DNA of 64,000 nt. Origin: Acorus gramineus (taxonomy: Eukaryota; Streptophyta; Magnoliopsida; Acorales; Acoraceae). The position numbers were made by a program, and so were the translations under genes. Location: the NCBI GenBank assembly GCA_030737835.1, contig CM060850.1, positions 10,607,877 through 10,671,876 of the forward strand, read 5' to 3'. Below are positions 34,307 through 48,962 of the stretch, piece by piece. Within the stretch, counting starts at the first letter, position 1. Each line of letters begins with the position of its first letter. The notes below the pieces were generated by a model. It saw nothing but the letters and a program-made list of their open reading frames with translations. It searched no databases and was not told the DNA's origin.

Positions 34307-35692
34307 GGGTTAATTGTTCAAATACCCCTGCAGCCAACCTCCAATATTTCATGTGCCCCCATTTTTTGAAAAAAAAAAAAATTACCCCTACAGCGAATAG
34401 GGGGCTGGTAAACGAGCCGAGCAGGTCGGGCTCGGCTCGATTAAAGTTCGCTCAAGTTCGTTCAATTAGACAAACGAGCCGAGCTTGAATAATTTTTAAA
34501 GCTCGGTTTATAAACGAGCCGAGCCTGAGCCGAGCTTAGACGAGCTCGTTTACTTAACTGAAAAAAGGTGAACAAGCCGAGCCCGAGCCCGAGCTTATGT
34601 TACTTTCACGTGTATAAGGTGTTGTGATTTGTGAAATGTGACTTCTCAAATGCTAAACAAGATATTTTTTAGCTAAACGAGCCTGAGCTCAGCCTTGATT
34701 CGAGCTTCAGCTTGGCTTGTTTAACAAACGAGCCGAGCTGAGCTTCAACCGAGCTTTTCACGAGCCCAATGAGCCGAGCTTGAACACAAAATGAAGCTCG
34801 TTCCGGAGCCGAGCAGAGCCTGATACTAAATGAGCCGAGCCTGAGCAGGTCAAAGCTCGGCTCGTTCGGCTCGTTTACCACCCTTAACAACGAATACTTA
34901 ATTTTTTTTCTACCCTCATCCCTTTAATTCTCCCAGCCCACAAAATCATAGTTTTCCTCATGGAAGTGCATATATGTTTTCTGAAACTTGAAAAACACAA
35001 AATGTAATTTCTGTAAATATTATCTGTAAATGCATATTATGTCATGTAAAAATGATAACTCGTAAAACACTAGAGAAACATACATTAATGCATAACATTA
35101 ATATATATGTGGTTCTTATATTGTCATGAAGTATACACTTGTTGGTGTTTGATTTATTTGAGTGTTTGACTAATTATTGCATCTTTAATAGAGTTTGAAC
35201 TGCGCTTTCTTCCTAATAATGTACATTTGCTAACTTGAAGGTGTAACAATGGATTTGATTTCAACCAAAATGACATGAAGATGATCAGATTAAATACAAC
35301 ATCTTAGTTCATTAGGGTAGGAAAAGAACACCGGAATGCAAATATTATATGAATTCAAGTGTTTTGATGTATTTATTGTGATAAAATATTTTTAGATATT
35401 ATGCATTAACGTATGTTTCTCTAGTGTTTTGTAAGTTATCATTTTTACATGACATGCATAGTAATGCACTTATAGATAATATTTATAGAAATTACATTTT
35501 GTGTTCCGAAAGTTACAGAAAACATATATACACTTACAGTGGGAAAACTGCGATTTTGTGGGGCTGTGAAAATTAAAGGGATGAGGATAAAAAAAAATAG
35601 GTTTTTGCTGTAGGGATAAAAAAAAAATTTCAAAAGGTGGGGGCACAGAAAATATTGGGGGTTGGCTGCAGGGGTATTTGAACAATTAACCC
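34307..35692. mobile_element. Mutator-type MITE with arms of about 310 bp, disrupted by a nested hAT-type MITE
   Basis: Ends are GGGTTAATTGTTCAAATACC and its reverse complement. The arms continue as near-perfect inverted repeats for about 310 bp each once the nested insertion is discounted, with AATGTAATTTCT and ACACTAGAGAAACATAC in both. Flanks AAAATTTAA (34298-34306) and AGAATTTAA (35693-35701) match at 8 of 9 bases, the size expected for Mutator target duplications. No transposase ORF. Confidence 0.85.
34400..34888. mobile_element. hAT-type MITE nested in the left arm of the Mutator-type MITE
   Basis: Begins with GGGGGCTGGTAAACGAGCCG and ends with CGGCTCGTTTACCACCCTTA. The interior is filled with repeated GAGCCGAGC phrases in both orientations. 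It is flanked by an 8-bp near-duplication, AGCGAATA at 34392-34399 and AACGAATA at 34889-34896. The opposite arm of the host element shows the uninterrupted site. The 8-bp duplication and GGGTGG-type ends point to hAT. Confidence 0.8.
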
Positions 35693-35701
35693 AGAATTTA
35701 A

Positions 35702-36801
35702 CCCTTGAAATTAGGACAACTTAGGATTGGGGTGGATCAAGAGGTTAAGAGGCCACTAGAGTCAATGAGAAGTGGGTAAGGTGAGATCAGACTCATGATT
35801 TACGGTGTGTTTGTGCACGTATTAGAAGGGATAATGAAATAAAGTGAGAGAATTTAGGTGAAAGGGAAAGTTGTGAAAAGTAAAATATTTTCTCTTTGAT
35901 CGATTTTCATGGTGTCTGTGTATGTGGTGAAAAATGGTAAAATAATTTTTCATATTTTTTAATAAACCAAAATAGGAGAGGGCCCCTCCAGGAGTTGCTT
36001 TCCTTTGTATTTGAATTTTCTAGTAGTCATATATTGTAATTATTGGTTTTTTTTAATATATGAATTATGTTCACCTTACCAATAAGAAAAAAAAATCAAA
36101 ATAGAAGAGAGAAGGTGATGAAATTTTTTTCTTATTTGACACAAATACTAGCTTTTTGAATGGTCAAAGCTACAAGCAAAACGACGGGTTTATATCGTCT
36201 ACTTGTTTTTATATACTTGTATCATCCTTGACTTTCATAGTGGGATTGCCACATGTCACATTGAAAATCAGACGGTTACAAATGCATGTGATTTTAAAAA
36301 GAAAAAAAAATTCATTTCACTTGACGTATTTACAACTACATGATTAGGTAACAAGATACAAATATGATAAAAACAAACAGATGATCTGAATCACAAAATG
36401 ACAGTATCATCCGTCCACCTTTGTCTCCCTTTGCCCTTCGCGGCGCCACCCTCTCTCTCTCTCTGTCTCTCTCTCCCCTTTTGTTGTCCTCCCATCACCA
36501 ACAAAAATTAAAATTCTTAATTGGGTGGGTCCCCATAAACTAGGTCTGAGTAACCACCCGCCTTTTGCAATTGCTTTTGTAAACTACGCACATTTATTTT
36601 AAGTTTAATCAATAAAATATATTTCTTTATAAAAATGAAACATATATTTATATAAATGAAATGCAAAACATGTTACACTTTTTTTAAACTCCGATTTGCC
36701 TTCTCAACACATCAAACAAATTAAATATAAAAAAGCTAAAAAAAAAATCAATAATAACCATTCATACATAAACTTCCCATTCCTACAACTCTTCAATTTC
36801 T
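35702..36801. other. Intergenic and 3' flank of the ABC transporter gene
   Basis: No gene recognised. Contains a CT-rich tract (36450-36478) and several poly-A/T runs. The transporter 3' UTR probably covers the right end. Confidence 0.45.
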
Positions 36802-39800
36802 CTATCTATTCTGAAAATTGAAAGCCTTGATCGCGAACGCGAAAATGAAAGCAAATAGCCCTGCGAATCCCATGAGCATAACTGCGACGACGCCCAAGAA
36901 GTCATGTCTAAATCCGAAATATCTCCTTACGAAGTCCTTCACCACCTCTCCAGACTCGAGTTGTTCTTCAATGTCACCAAACTGGGAAGCAACCAACCCA
37001 TACAAAGTCCATGCCACGGGGCAAGCCCAATAGTACCACCTCCACCACACTGGAATTTTCTGCAACAATAATTACAATGAAAATGTAAGAGCGCTGATAC
37101 GCTCAGTCCATTTTGCAATAGTCTCATATACTATAATCGCATAGTATATACTAGTATGAAAAAATAAGAAAAATGTGAAAAAAAAATGAAAAAATAAAAG
37201 ATAAATAAAAAAAAATGTGAAAAAAAAGAAGAATGAAGAACAAAAAGCCACATTATTTTTTTGGGGTTTTAGAGGGTTTTTGGGAGAATTTTCTTGTTAA
37301 ATGTAAGTAGAAGAGAGTGTGTAGAAGAAATTGAGTAGTAGAGAAGAAGATTGTTGTTGTGATGAAAATGAAAGTTTGGAGAATATTTATAGGATAGGGA
37401 AATTGAGGGGGTCAAAATTCCAAAAAATAAGCAAGGAGGGTTTTTTTAATTTTATTTATTTATGACGGCAGCATGATGTCATCGCATATTTGTGATAACC
37501 TCGCAAACTAATTTGATTTTAGCAACCTACTCACCAAAATCGATATATCGATCGATATTTTAAACATAGCAAGAACTTGAAATACATTTTTGACAAACAC
37601 AAGAGGCATCCAAACAAAGTATTTTTCTGAATAGCAATACTTACCGGTCGTGGGATGAGAAATCCTGAAAACAGATTCCATAGGCAATAAAACGCAAACG
37701 AAACAATGGCGGCGATGTTTTGGTTGGGAGTCAATCCAACGGTCATCATCCCATAGAAGGTAAAGTAGAGAAGTGTGAAGTACATGTAGAAGATATACCA
37801 GAAGAACTTCGCCCCAGTCCATTCAAAATTGATCATCGCATAAACTAAGATTCCATATACCAAAGTCTGAGCCAGAACATATGGAAGCTCAATAACGACC
37901 TACGAATTTGATGACTGATTAGTCACGTTATAATATGGAAAATGTTACACACAGTCAATTTTTACAGTCTAAATTGCATACCACACATGTAAATAAAGAT
38001 GAAATACATATATATCAATGAATTGAATGATACCTTGTTAGAATAAAGAAAATGAATTCTTTTCATTGTATTAAAGGAGCTAAATGTTGTATTTATAGAT
38101 ACATAAAGGAAAACCTAAAATACCATTACAGGAAAATAGGAAAACTAAGAAAGCAATAATGATTCAATATTGTCATAATAATAACTCTTTAATATATCTT
38201 GATACAGTGAGTGAAAGGGGGCTAACGAAGTATATGGGATTGCATTTGAGACTGTAAAAAAAACTGAGTGTAACATAGCTCTTTTCATAAATGGTAATTG
38301 AAGGGGCAGTAGAGTACCTGCCCAAACGCGTATGGCAAAGCTGAATACATCCCGGCAGCCCGCTCTCTATAGAAGACGGCGCGCTCGATGGCCACGACGG
38401 GCTGGACCGATGAACCATTTTGGACGCCGATGAAAAGAACGGCGGCGTACATTGAGCCCATTGCATTGAGCAGGTCTTGTTGCTTTCTCCTGAGAATTTC
38501 CAGTTGAATGATGCATCAATCTACTTGTTGCCTACTTATATATCATTTTTTTAGGGGGGCATTGTTGCATGCAATCCTTATTAGTTTGCAACCCTCTGCG
38601 CAGTCTCATCATTTCTCCAATATCATACATGGGTCATTAGAAAGAACCCGTAAAGTTTCATTTTTTGTGTAAGTGGATCCATACAGTTTATTGAAGCATA
38701 TATATAATTTATTTTTATGAAGATAAATGCTTTCTTATATGGAGTATATATTCATCATTAAAAAAATGAAGCATCTAGAAACAGCACGTGGGAATAGGTA
38801 TCCTATGCCTGAATTAAATTCTTATGAAAATTTGAAGGTGTTTCTATCAATTGCTTATTGGCAAATCAATTTTCTCAAACTCTTTATATTAAGACAACCT
38901 ATCATATCTCTAAATATTTATGGTTAAAAAAATCTCATGCTATTTTCTTTGGAAAAAAAAACTTGAAAAAACAAACTTTGATTCTAGCAAAACTAATAGA
39001 AAACTTCAGAATCAATGAATAAAAACTTTTCAAATTTCTCTCTCTCTTTATCTCGTAGTTCTTGGTCTGTGAAGATACGATGTTAGGTGCTTCATTTTCA
39101 CAAGGGCACACGATAATTCAAAAGATTTGAGTAGCGAACGTACGTCTTTTGGCCGAGATCCCAGAATATCGTCCCGAACAACAAGCCAATGAATAATGTG
39201 AAGAAGAATCGGACTGCAGTGTAGGGCGGATTGCGCCAGTAAGAGAGATGTTGTTTCCAAAGACAAGTGACCCATTGTGAGAAGAAGGGTTGGGAGTACT
39301 TGGTGGGGAAGTAGAGATCAGTAGAACCAGGTGGTGGTTTACTGAGTTCCTTGATCAAAGCTTTGTTCCTCCTGTGGTGGGTCACATGAAATGTATAAAT
39401 GATTGAATTATATATGTGTGTGTACACCTACTAATTCAAAATTTGAGTTCACTTACTGGTACAAGCTTGAATTCTTGTAAACTTCCGCGAAGCTGATCCC
39501 CAAAGCATCTTCTTGCGCCATCGTGGTCGCCTCCAACATCCATGTTGCAGGATTATAACCATCTTTTATCTTACTCACTCCATTTATTCCCTTCAAATAT
39601 CACAATAAAAAAAAAAATCTCAGGACTCAGTCATTACTGGAAGAGACTGATGTGTGACACCTCACATGTTTTAATATGTGAATTTTGTAATAATATTAGC
39701 CACAAATCAATTCGTTGTTGGAAACTGATAGGATCCAACACTGATGAATTCATATTTATCTCACCTCAAAGTATTCAATCAAACGACAAGAGTTACGCCC

Positions 39801-42800
39801 CAATGGTCCAACGTATATTTCTTCCCCTCCACGCTTCATCAAGAAGAGCTGTGTTCAAAGATTTAAAAACATATCACAACCTTGCAAAAGTGATAAAAAA
39901 AGGGGGAGCTTTCTGAATGATTTACCTCATCGAACGCCTCGAATATGTCGATGCTAGGTTGGTGGATTGTGCACACGACGGTTCTTCCAGTATCCACAGT
40001 GTTCCTCACTGTCCTCATCACTATTGCCGCTGCACGAGCGTCTAGTCCCGATGTTGGTTCATCCATGAATATTATAGAGGGGTTTGCAACAAGCTCTACT
40101 GCAATGGTTAATCTCTTCCTCTGTTCAGTTGATAGCCCATTCATACCAGGCAAGCCGACCAATGCGTCTCTCAGTGTTGTGAGTTCCACAAGTTCCATGA
40201 CCTCATCAATGAACATCTACAACATTTACATTGTTCAGTTGAAGCAGCTTTTAAAAATAATTTTTCAGGAAGCATAGTTGTTAGATTTTATAATTAAAAG
40301 TCGTTTTTCACTTTTTTAAAAAAGCTGAGACTGTTGGTGCCTCTGGAAATAAGTTTGGATTAAGAATGATTTCATGCAAAAACAGAATCTCAAAATGCTG
40401 CCCAAACTCATTTCCAAACGCTGCCTGTATTCATGGATGTTTTCAATTGAAATAAGTCCTACCACATGCATTGAGTCAAACCAACGAACCTTTCGTTTAC
40501 TCGAATCCACTTCAGCTGGTAATCGAAGGCACGCCGAGAAGAGGAGCGACTCATAAACTGTGACCTGAGGAGAGTGAATGTCGTTCTGCTCGCAATATCC
40601 GGCTATGCGAGTGAATGTTTCTTGATTCTTTGGATACCCTGATATCGTGATGTTTCCCTCTATGTATCCACCTGTTTTTCTTCCGGCCAACACATCCATC
40701 AGAGTCGTCTTTCCAGCACCGCTGACACCCATTAGAGCAGTAAGAACTCCTGGTCTGAATGATCCACTCACACCCTTTAGAAGCTCCAAGCGATCTTGGT
40801 CCATTCCTTGAGCTTTCATTTCCTACAAGTGACTCCATAAACATTAATCAAATGTTTCCAAATGTATGATTGAAGGAAAATGTTATACTCAGTCCTTTTT
40901 GCAGCATGTTTACATTTTTCTAATAGAGTAGTATTAAGCAATTCCATATACTATATTAGTGACGTGATTAGCATAGATAAGACTGCAAAACAGACTGAGC
41001 ACCTATAATTGAACATCTCACAAGAATTACAAGTGCAAGTCCTACTTGTGGCATGTCTACTGAATATCTTATGTTGTCGAATGTGATAGAATATGGCGTA
41101 AACGGTAGAACCATTCCCCTTCTGCTTTGGTTTGCATTAGTTATGTCTTCCGCTTGCGCAGATATCGATGAGGTGTTTCCCCTGCTTTCATCATGTCTAG
41201 CTGAATAACATTTGAACATGTTAGATGAATCTTGCAATATATACAATCCTATATCAGAGCAATTATGCTAAATTCACCTGTTTGTGTTGATTGAGCAATT
41301 CTACTCTCTGAGGATGATGGTGGTTCGAGCATTTCTCCTGTTCTATTCATGTGTTTCTCTCTAAGTGACTCCTCAGATTCAATCGCCTGAGATTTACCAA
41401 ACGCTACAAAATATACATGTTTCAATGACTAGAATCAAAGGGTCTCCCAACTCCAAGGAAACTAAGAAATTTTATATTTTGAGTTTGTTGGAACGTACGA
41501 TCAAGGTATGAGAGAGCGACCGTGAAAAGACCATTGAACAAGAATATGTATCCCAAGAGCGCTCCTGCACCAATCCAGAACCATTTGGCTTCAGGGAAGA
41601 CACCTCGAGATTTCAAGACAAGAACTCCCAATGGCTCTGTTGAATTTGGAAGAACCTACAAACAATGCCAAGATCAAGCTTATATGATTAAATCGCAAGT
41701 TGCGAGATTTATATTATAAGGTTTGGTGTAAGAGACTTTACATGTTTCCATTTATGGCCAAGAAATTCATTCACCGAGACGCTATTCTGCGCGTATGTGA
41801 GTGGTGAGATCCAGTAACCCCATTTCCACCATTTCTTGATATCCTCTGTTCCAAAAGGAAGTTCACTTTTCAGTAACCAAAACATTTCAACATAATCAAA
41901 TTCATATATTATATACCTCGGTCCAAGATGAAGCCACCAAGAACCACGACTACGATCAATGCAAAGGATCCGAATGTGTTTGCTACGATCATGTTCCTAC
42001 CCATTGCAGCGATGAATCGAAATAGTCCACCCGCCATTTGATTGGATAAAAGCAACAAAAGATATTGTCTAAACAACCTACACAATGAAATGTTGGGGTC
42101 ATTAAAACATATATAAAGGACTAACTTTAGCTTCTTTTAAGTGTTTGATCCTACCAGTTTTTGTCCGTCCCTAATGATAGACTGACTCATGTCACTAAAC
42201 ATGAGATTTTCTAAAAATTCGGACAAGGTCAGTCATTCATTAGGAACTGATCAACATTTATTGAATCTCATCTCTTTTTCTTCTCACCTTTTCACACTTG
42301 GGTCAAACCCTATAACATAGTAACTCAAAAACACCCAGACTGCGACCTCAACAAATGATATAGGGATCTTGAGTATCCATGTTGGCAAGGCGTACACCCA
42401 TGTTGGAAAGAAAAGGAAGTCCCTCTGCTTGTAGAAAACTGGAAGCTTTTGGATGGCCATCGAGAGCTCTGAGAACCCGTTAAACATGATCATGATGATC
42501 GCGAAAAACAACGCGCCCATGTATATACTCCCATCAGTCACTGAATCATGGTGCATTTTGGTGCGAAGGAATACCGTCATCGTGATGAATGCTATCACTG
42601 TAAGCTGAAAATGGAGTGCATATCAATATTTTTAATTTGTACGTTGGATTAATTGGATAACTCTTCTCATCGAAATTCTTCCAGACAAAATTTTCTGTGT
42701 TATTTCTTTTCAGAGAATCTATTAGAATTTGCTTTCTAGAAAAGTAGGAATTCTCATTCTCGACCAGGATTACTAAACTAACCCTTTGATCAAATCACTA

Positions 42801-45772
42801 CTTTCAAAGTGTAAAAAATTCACCTGAACCGCTTTGAAGACGTACGCGAAGGAGTTCCTCTTCATCAAGAGGTACTCCCTCCATATGAGGGCTTTAAGAA
42901 GTTCTTTATTGCTAGCACCGTATCGAGAAGTTGTGAGTGCGGCGGGGTGGCTCTTGCTCTTATCAAATGGTGTGGCAAGCTCTTCATTTAGTCTTCTACC
43001 AATATGGAACGCTTGAAAAGCATCGGCGAACTCTTTCACAGGAACGTATCTATAAGGTTCTTCCTGGCGCACCCAGTACTGATGTTGATCCTTCCTTGAT
43101 GTTACCTACAATGTTGAAATATGCATATTAAACAATAATAATAGCAATAACATCATCTAGAATGAAAAAAAAAGAGAGCACATTTTACTTCTTGTAAGAA
43201 GTCTGCCGCGCCTTTCCTCTCAGGACATTTAAATCCCATGGACTCGAAGAATTCAAGGACGTTTTCACAAGGACCTTGATATACGATATGCCCATCAGAG
43301 AGAAGGATAATGTCGTCGAAAAGGTCGTACGTCTCGGGTGCTGGCTGAAGCAGTGAAATCAAGGCTGTCCCGCCGAGGATGTGAATGGATTGCCTTAGCG
43401 AGCTCACGATTTGGAAAGTTGTGGAACTGTCTAAACCTGTCGATATCTCGTCCATGAACAACGCTCTTGCCGGTCCAACAAGCATCTCCCCTGCATGTAT
43501 TGATTCCCAGTTGATGATAATGAAATACAATAAAGTTGTTAGTCAAATAAAAATGCTTGTGTTAATAAAAGTACCCGTTGTGACGCGCTTTTTCTGGCCT
43601 CCAGAGATTCCCCTTAACATTTCATCTCCTACCATTGTGTCGGCGCAGATGTCCAATCCTAAAATCTATTGATTTTGCCGAAACAAAAAACAAACGTTTC
43701 AAAATTTATATATCATGGTTTTGTTGATTCTATATGTAGAATATCAATCAATGGTAGAAATTCTGTTTTATGTCACACATACCTTTAGTATATAATCTGT
43801 AACCACATTAGCTTCCTGACCTCCCAAAGATGCTGCCTGTAGTAGAAGAAATAGAAAATGTCTTTATATACATTCTAATAAAGAAAATATCATAATATAA
43901 GGTTATATGAAAGTGAAGAACTAAATGGGAATGTAATTATTGTCTAGCCTTCATGAAGATATCAACATCAGGGTCCGGTTTAATGTTTGCTTCCTTCTCT
44001 CTTCTTGATAATTCAACCAACATATCTGCACGTCAACAAAGAAATTGTAACAAAAAATGAATAATTCAAAGTAATTATGCGCAACCAATCAAAGTTAAAC
44101 CATATAATATATTTCGTGACAAGCCATTGTAAACCTCACCGTGACGAGTGCCAACACCTTGACATCTAGCAGAGAAGGCCAAGGTTTCCCTTACAGTCAT
44201 TTCTCCTATATGAAGATCATGTTGACTGATATAGGCAGCTGTTCTCTCTGGCACAAATTCATCCATTTCATGTCCATTGTAAGTCACTCTTCCAGATACC
44301 TGATGTTTCAAAGATCAATTATATGACATCTTCTAAATAGAATTGTAACAATACTAAGGCCTCATTTCGAGCCAGCTGTCAAATTGATTCTACTTCTCCA
44401 AAATCAGTTTCCAGATAATCGGTTCCAAACATGCTTTTTTTATGAAAGTTTTGGTTTCAGATTTTGGCTTTTATATGTTAAAAGTCAACAAAACAACTTT
44501 TATGAAAAAACTAGTTTTTAGTAGCTCTTTATGGGAAAAAAAAAAAAACTATTTTGCAAAATTGGTTTCAAAGGGGGCCTAAAATTCCCAATAACTACTG
44601 CACTTATCAATTCAAAAGAAAATATGAAACTAGAATATCCACCTTTAGATCAGGACTTAGCTTTCCAGCCAAAGCTAATAGCAAAGTAGTCTTTCCTGAA
44701 CCTGGGGGGCCTAAAAGCAAGGTCATCCTGCAATAGTTTTCATGAAAAAGAAAAGAAGAAGATCAAAAACCATAATTGGGACTTATAGATTCACAATTCA
44801 AGTAAAAAATGAGTCATCTTACCTGTGAGGCTTTACAATTCCACTAACATCGTAAAGGATCGATATCAGTCTCTTCCTATTCGGAAGGATATGCAAACAG
44901 TTGAAGAATGACTTCATAGAAAAATTCGGGGGAACGTATATATAATTAGTATGATCAACAAAACCAAGATCATATAATGAATCAAAAGTCTCAAAACTGT
45001 ACCTCAACCATATTCATTGTGAAGTTTAATAAGGTAGGAAGACCTCTCCCACCAATGTACGCCTCCGCCTCGATATTCAGATGCTCGAACCGCACTTCAA
45101 TTGTCGGAAGATCGATTCCAACTCTACAACACAAATTACGAAACAAAGATCGCCCAAAATTTCGTTCATGCATTCTTAGGTGCCGTTTAGATAGAGATAT
45201 AAACTATTTTGGAATTTATGATTATTCTAGGAATTATAACTATACCAGTAAAATAAGTGATTTTCTGCTTGGTTGTATTTTTAGTTATTCTCAAATTAGA
45301 AAATATAATAATGAAGTTTTTATTGTTTGGTTGACCATGGATAAACTGTGGATTATATGATATGCATGGTGCGTTATAGCATGTTATTCAAATAAAATTT
45401 CAATTTTTTTTTTAAAAAGAGTGGTACTTACTGATCCATTCTGTTCTTCAACTTCAACAAGAACTTCTCATTGTCCTCCTCAGCAACCCTGATCAGCCTC
45501 TCCAACAAGTTCCTTCTCTCCTCGAATCCAAGGTTCTCGATGTCGATCTCCCTCTGGTCCCCCATGGCCTCGACGAGTATTCCCTTCCTTATACGATCGT
45601 AGGTCGGGAGCTTCTCGATCGCCGCCCATTTGAGTGCCTCCTCATCGTCCTGGTTGCGTGAAGACCTTGAGAAGACGTCGTCGGGGTTCCTCCAATTCGA
45701 TGAACTGTTCCTTCTCAGGCTCCCAATGCGGAGGCTCGCAACTCGTATTATGTCTCCAGAATCCATTGACAT
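36802..45772 (-). CDS. Full-length PDR-type ABC transporter (ABCG subfamily, PDR1/ABCG40-like), 24 exons
   Basis: Exons: 45772-45432, 45123-45003, 44911-44823, 44727-44643, 44299-44140, 44025-43949, 43836-43783, 43665-43575, 43490-43189, 43105-42824, 42604-42288, 42077-41917, 41845-41742, 41655-41499, 41403-41278, 41200-41046, 40822-40490, 40216-39926, 39848-39765, 39590-39457, 39371-39144, 38489-38318, 37899-37645, 37059-36802. Joined length 4377 nt, 1458 aa, typical for PDRs. Order is NBD-TMD-NBD-TMD: first Walker A GPPGSGKT (190-197), signature SGGQKKR (330-336), Walker B LFMDE (350-354), then second Walker [10 protein letters not shown] (906-914), signature LSTEQRKR (1013-1020) and Walker [13 protein letters not shown] (from 1033). 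PDRs export terpenoids, hormones or defence compounds at the plasma membrane; the substrate here is unknown. Intron 6 uses a GC donor (AAG, then GCTAGA). The start ATG gives MSMDSGD; the next Met is two codons on. Confidence 0.92.
37943..38274. mobile_element. Small MITE in intron 22 of the ABC transporter
   Basis: Inverted ends TGTTACACACAGTCAATTTT at the left and, reversed, TGTTACACTCAGTTTTTTTT at the right, each followed by ACAGTCT and a TGCA-containing stretch. Related end motifs recur at 7392, 40890-41003, 46855-46881, 47254-47270, 48837-48865 and 56743-56763. Confidence 0.65.
45170..45372. mobile_element. Tourist-like MITE remnant in intron 1 of the ABC transporter
   Basis: GGTGCCGTTTAGATAGAGATA, ACCAGTAAAATAAGTGATTTT and GTTTGGTTGACCATGGATAA phrases match the style of the MITEs at 14501 and 17025. 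Ends and target duplication could not be defined. Confidence 0.4.
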
Positions 45773-48700
45773 TTCCAAACAGTGAGAACAGAATTAACTC
45801 AAGTTCTCAATTGGATTTGTTTTGAAATCCCCTCATAAACCATAATCTGATTGAAACAAGAGAAACACAGATTGAATCTGTCACTATATATCAAAGTGTT
45901 GGATATGAGGAATGTTTTTGAAACAACTTTACTTAATAAGACATCCGAAACTTATAATGTCATTCTCACCATCCAAACCACGTTTGTTGTTATTAAAGTA
46001 TATAACATATATAGTTTTGGCACTCCTTAAGTCCTAACACCAGATATGGATTTGTTGTGTTATTTTAAAAGAGTAACTGTCACTGTTTAGGTAGGAATTT
46101 TTTGTTGTACAAGCTCCTCGTGATGCATTGAAAATTTTGAGAAGAATCTATGGTTGAGCAAGAAAAATGTAGTGTGTTTTGCATGGTATATTAATTTATT
46201 GAGCAGTTCAACCACATTCTTTGAATAATATATATGAATTCCCAATATTATCATCTAGGTTTTTTTTCCGTAAATACGTTTCCTATAAGAGTTTTGATAA
46301 GTATATGGTACCTCATATATTTAGCATAACATTTCAAACACATCTTTCAGGAAATGGCAATACTTTTCATACAATTGGAGGAACAAAAAATAACGGACCA
46401 GATTTGGGTTGCACAACCTGTCCTCTCTGCTTTTTTGGATGAGTACCGTTTGGTTGCCGGCGATCCTAAACCTCGAGCGTCATAGAAACAGGATGAGGTG
46501 ACTTGCAAAAGACCATCTGACACTCAAATCAATCAATGAAGAATTATAGTTGTGTTGTTGAGAAAAATTTCTCACGTACCTCAATATGAGAGTTGGTTTC
46601 ACTGGTGGGCTGGGTTACTATGGTTTGAAAGAGTGAAAGTAATAGTTTGAGTTTTTCTTTTTAAGGTGATAGGGTCAATTGACCCCACCACATATAATGT
46701 GGCACCACCCCTGAACGAGGTACATGCTTTGATAAAAAGCGTATATTACTCCATGTCGAGTTGAATTAATCTATTTTTAATAAGTGTAAGAAATTAAAAT
46801 TTAACAAGGTTTATTTCATTAGATTTCTAACGATGTATATAGGATTATATTTTAGACTGTAAAAAAAAACTGAGGGTAACGGTGGCCAAAATTATTTGAA
46901 ACACCTCTTGCGACGGAATTACAAATGGGCCACACAAACGGGTTGGTTGAATGGCCCACGAGAGCCCAAGCCCTGCCCTCGTGGACAACCGCAAGAATCA
47001 ATAAAGGACAATGTTGCGAACAACACTCTTTCATCCCCGATTTCAGTTTACACGTGTTTTAAATTTTTAAAAATAATATACATCATATAATAAGGTACAT
47101 GCTTTTATAAAAAGTGAAGTATATATTCTAATGAATTGCATGAATACATTTATACAAATTATGAAAAATTTATATGGAAGCATATATCTTGTTAATATGA
47201 GCATATGCTTTGATGACTTTGTATTAACGCATATAACACTGGAATTTGGTCTGAAAAAAAAACTGTGTAACAACACTCATTAAGAAAAAGGTTCCAAAAA
47301 GAGCGTTAATTCACTTGGTCTGTTTTACAAACCCCACTGCAGACCCATACACTATGTTAGCAGTATATATTATAATTTATGACTTAAAAAAAATTATTTT
47401 TATAAAACAAAAAAAAATATTATTGTATTTTAGTATATATTTTATTTCATATAACGAATTATATTTCAATAGAAACGAATGTAATTAAAATAAAATGATG
47501 GGGATGCACAACGGGATAGACACTTCACTTTTCAAAAAGAAAATGTTAGAAACAATCCAATTTCAGCTCAATGCAGTCGGCACTTCTTTTATTATAAATA
47601 GTATATTTTACTTTTTGAGATATATGTTATATCATTATATTAAATTGCATGACTTCATCTGTAGAACATGTATAAATGAAAAGGGGTTATATATACCCAC
47701 CTCATCAATTGAGAAACCTAACCCATTAAAAAAATAAAAAAATATTATTTATTTATTTATTTTAATAGACACAATCCACCCCTAGCTATCCACCCCCACA
47801 TGCACTGAATAAGCACACCCCACCCTAAAATAAAAAAAAACAAAACCCCTGTTTACATCTCTCTCTCCTCTTCCATTCTCTTCCTGGACCGGCAATTTCT
47901 CTGACGAGTTTTTCGCCGTCCCCTCCATCCACCATTGCCACCAAAAAAACTCATCAACAACACATAGAAAAACTAAAAAATTTTGTTATCTCAAACAAAA
48001 ACAAAAAAAAGATAAAAATAAAAACCAAACTCCCTCCACAGCAACAAAACCCTTCTTCCCTCAATACCCTTGTGAAGCAATCACATACACTCTTATATGG
48101 CCTTCATCATCTCCATCTCCTCTTTCTCCTCTATCCATTTCAATCTTAGATTCTCAGCAAAAGAACATGAAAAAATCATTGTTAACCTAGGATTTTATGA
48201 AAAAGAAAATAAAGAAGAGAAGGAATGAGAGAATGTGTATGCAAATAAAAACCAATCAATAGTGGGTTTCCTTTCCGGCGACCGGAGGTGGGTACGGCCG
48301 CTGTGTATGTCCGCTCGAGGGATTGCTCGACGATTTCACTTGGGCTGCTGCTTGGAGAGGAACAAGAGAGTGATTGTGTTTGAGGGAGCTGGGGTGGGAT
48401 CCCACTATTATGTTTTAGCTATTTAGGGGGGGGGGGTGTTTAGGAACTTTCAAATATTAATGGGGTGGACAGGGTGAATTTTTTGTTAAAGGGTGTGGGT
48501 GTAACCGTCCCCAAAAGAAAATTTTCTAACTAGAGCTGCAAGAAAAACTACACATTGTATCATTTTAATAAGAAAGAATAGAATATTAATGGAAAATGTT
48601 AAATTAAGTCATCTTTCAAGTTTAAAAGACAGATCACACATGTTTTTATTTTTTAAAAAAGAGTAAACATCGTCTAATGAATAATATGCTTGGATAAAAG

Positions 48701-48960
48701 AAATATATATTACTCCATTTCGAGTTGAATAAACCCATTTTCAATAAATGTAAGAAAATTTAACGATATATATACATCATCTAACGATATATATGTTTAA
48801 CTAGATTTCTAATTAAATATATAAAATTATATTTTAAACTGTAAAAATAACCGAGTGCAACAGCGCTCAATATTAATTCAACCAAACACAAAAATTTAGT
48901 GATCCGTCCCTTCCAAATTCCAATAAACCAAAGCCAGATGTGCCGCAAACTGCTTTAGAG
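45773..48960. other. Repeat-rich intergenic region upstream of the ABC transporter
   Basis: The left few hundred bases should hold the transporter promoter. No gene recognised. Motifs of the 37943 MITE family occur at 46855-46881, 47254-47270 and 48837-48865, associated with AAGGTACATGCTTTTATAAAAAG-type text. A GC-richer patch at 48275-48400 and an 11-base G run near 48427 are embedded in AT-rich DNA. Confidence 0.45.
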
Positions 48961-48962
48961 CT

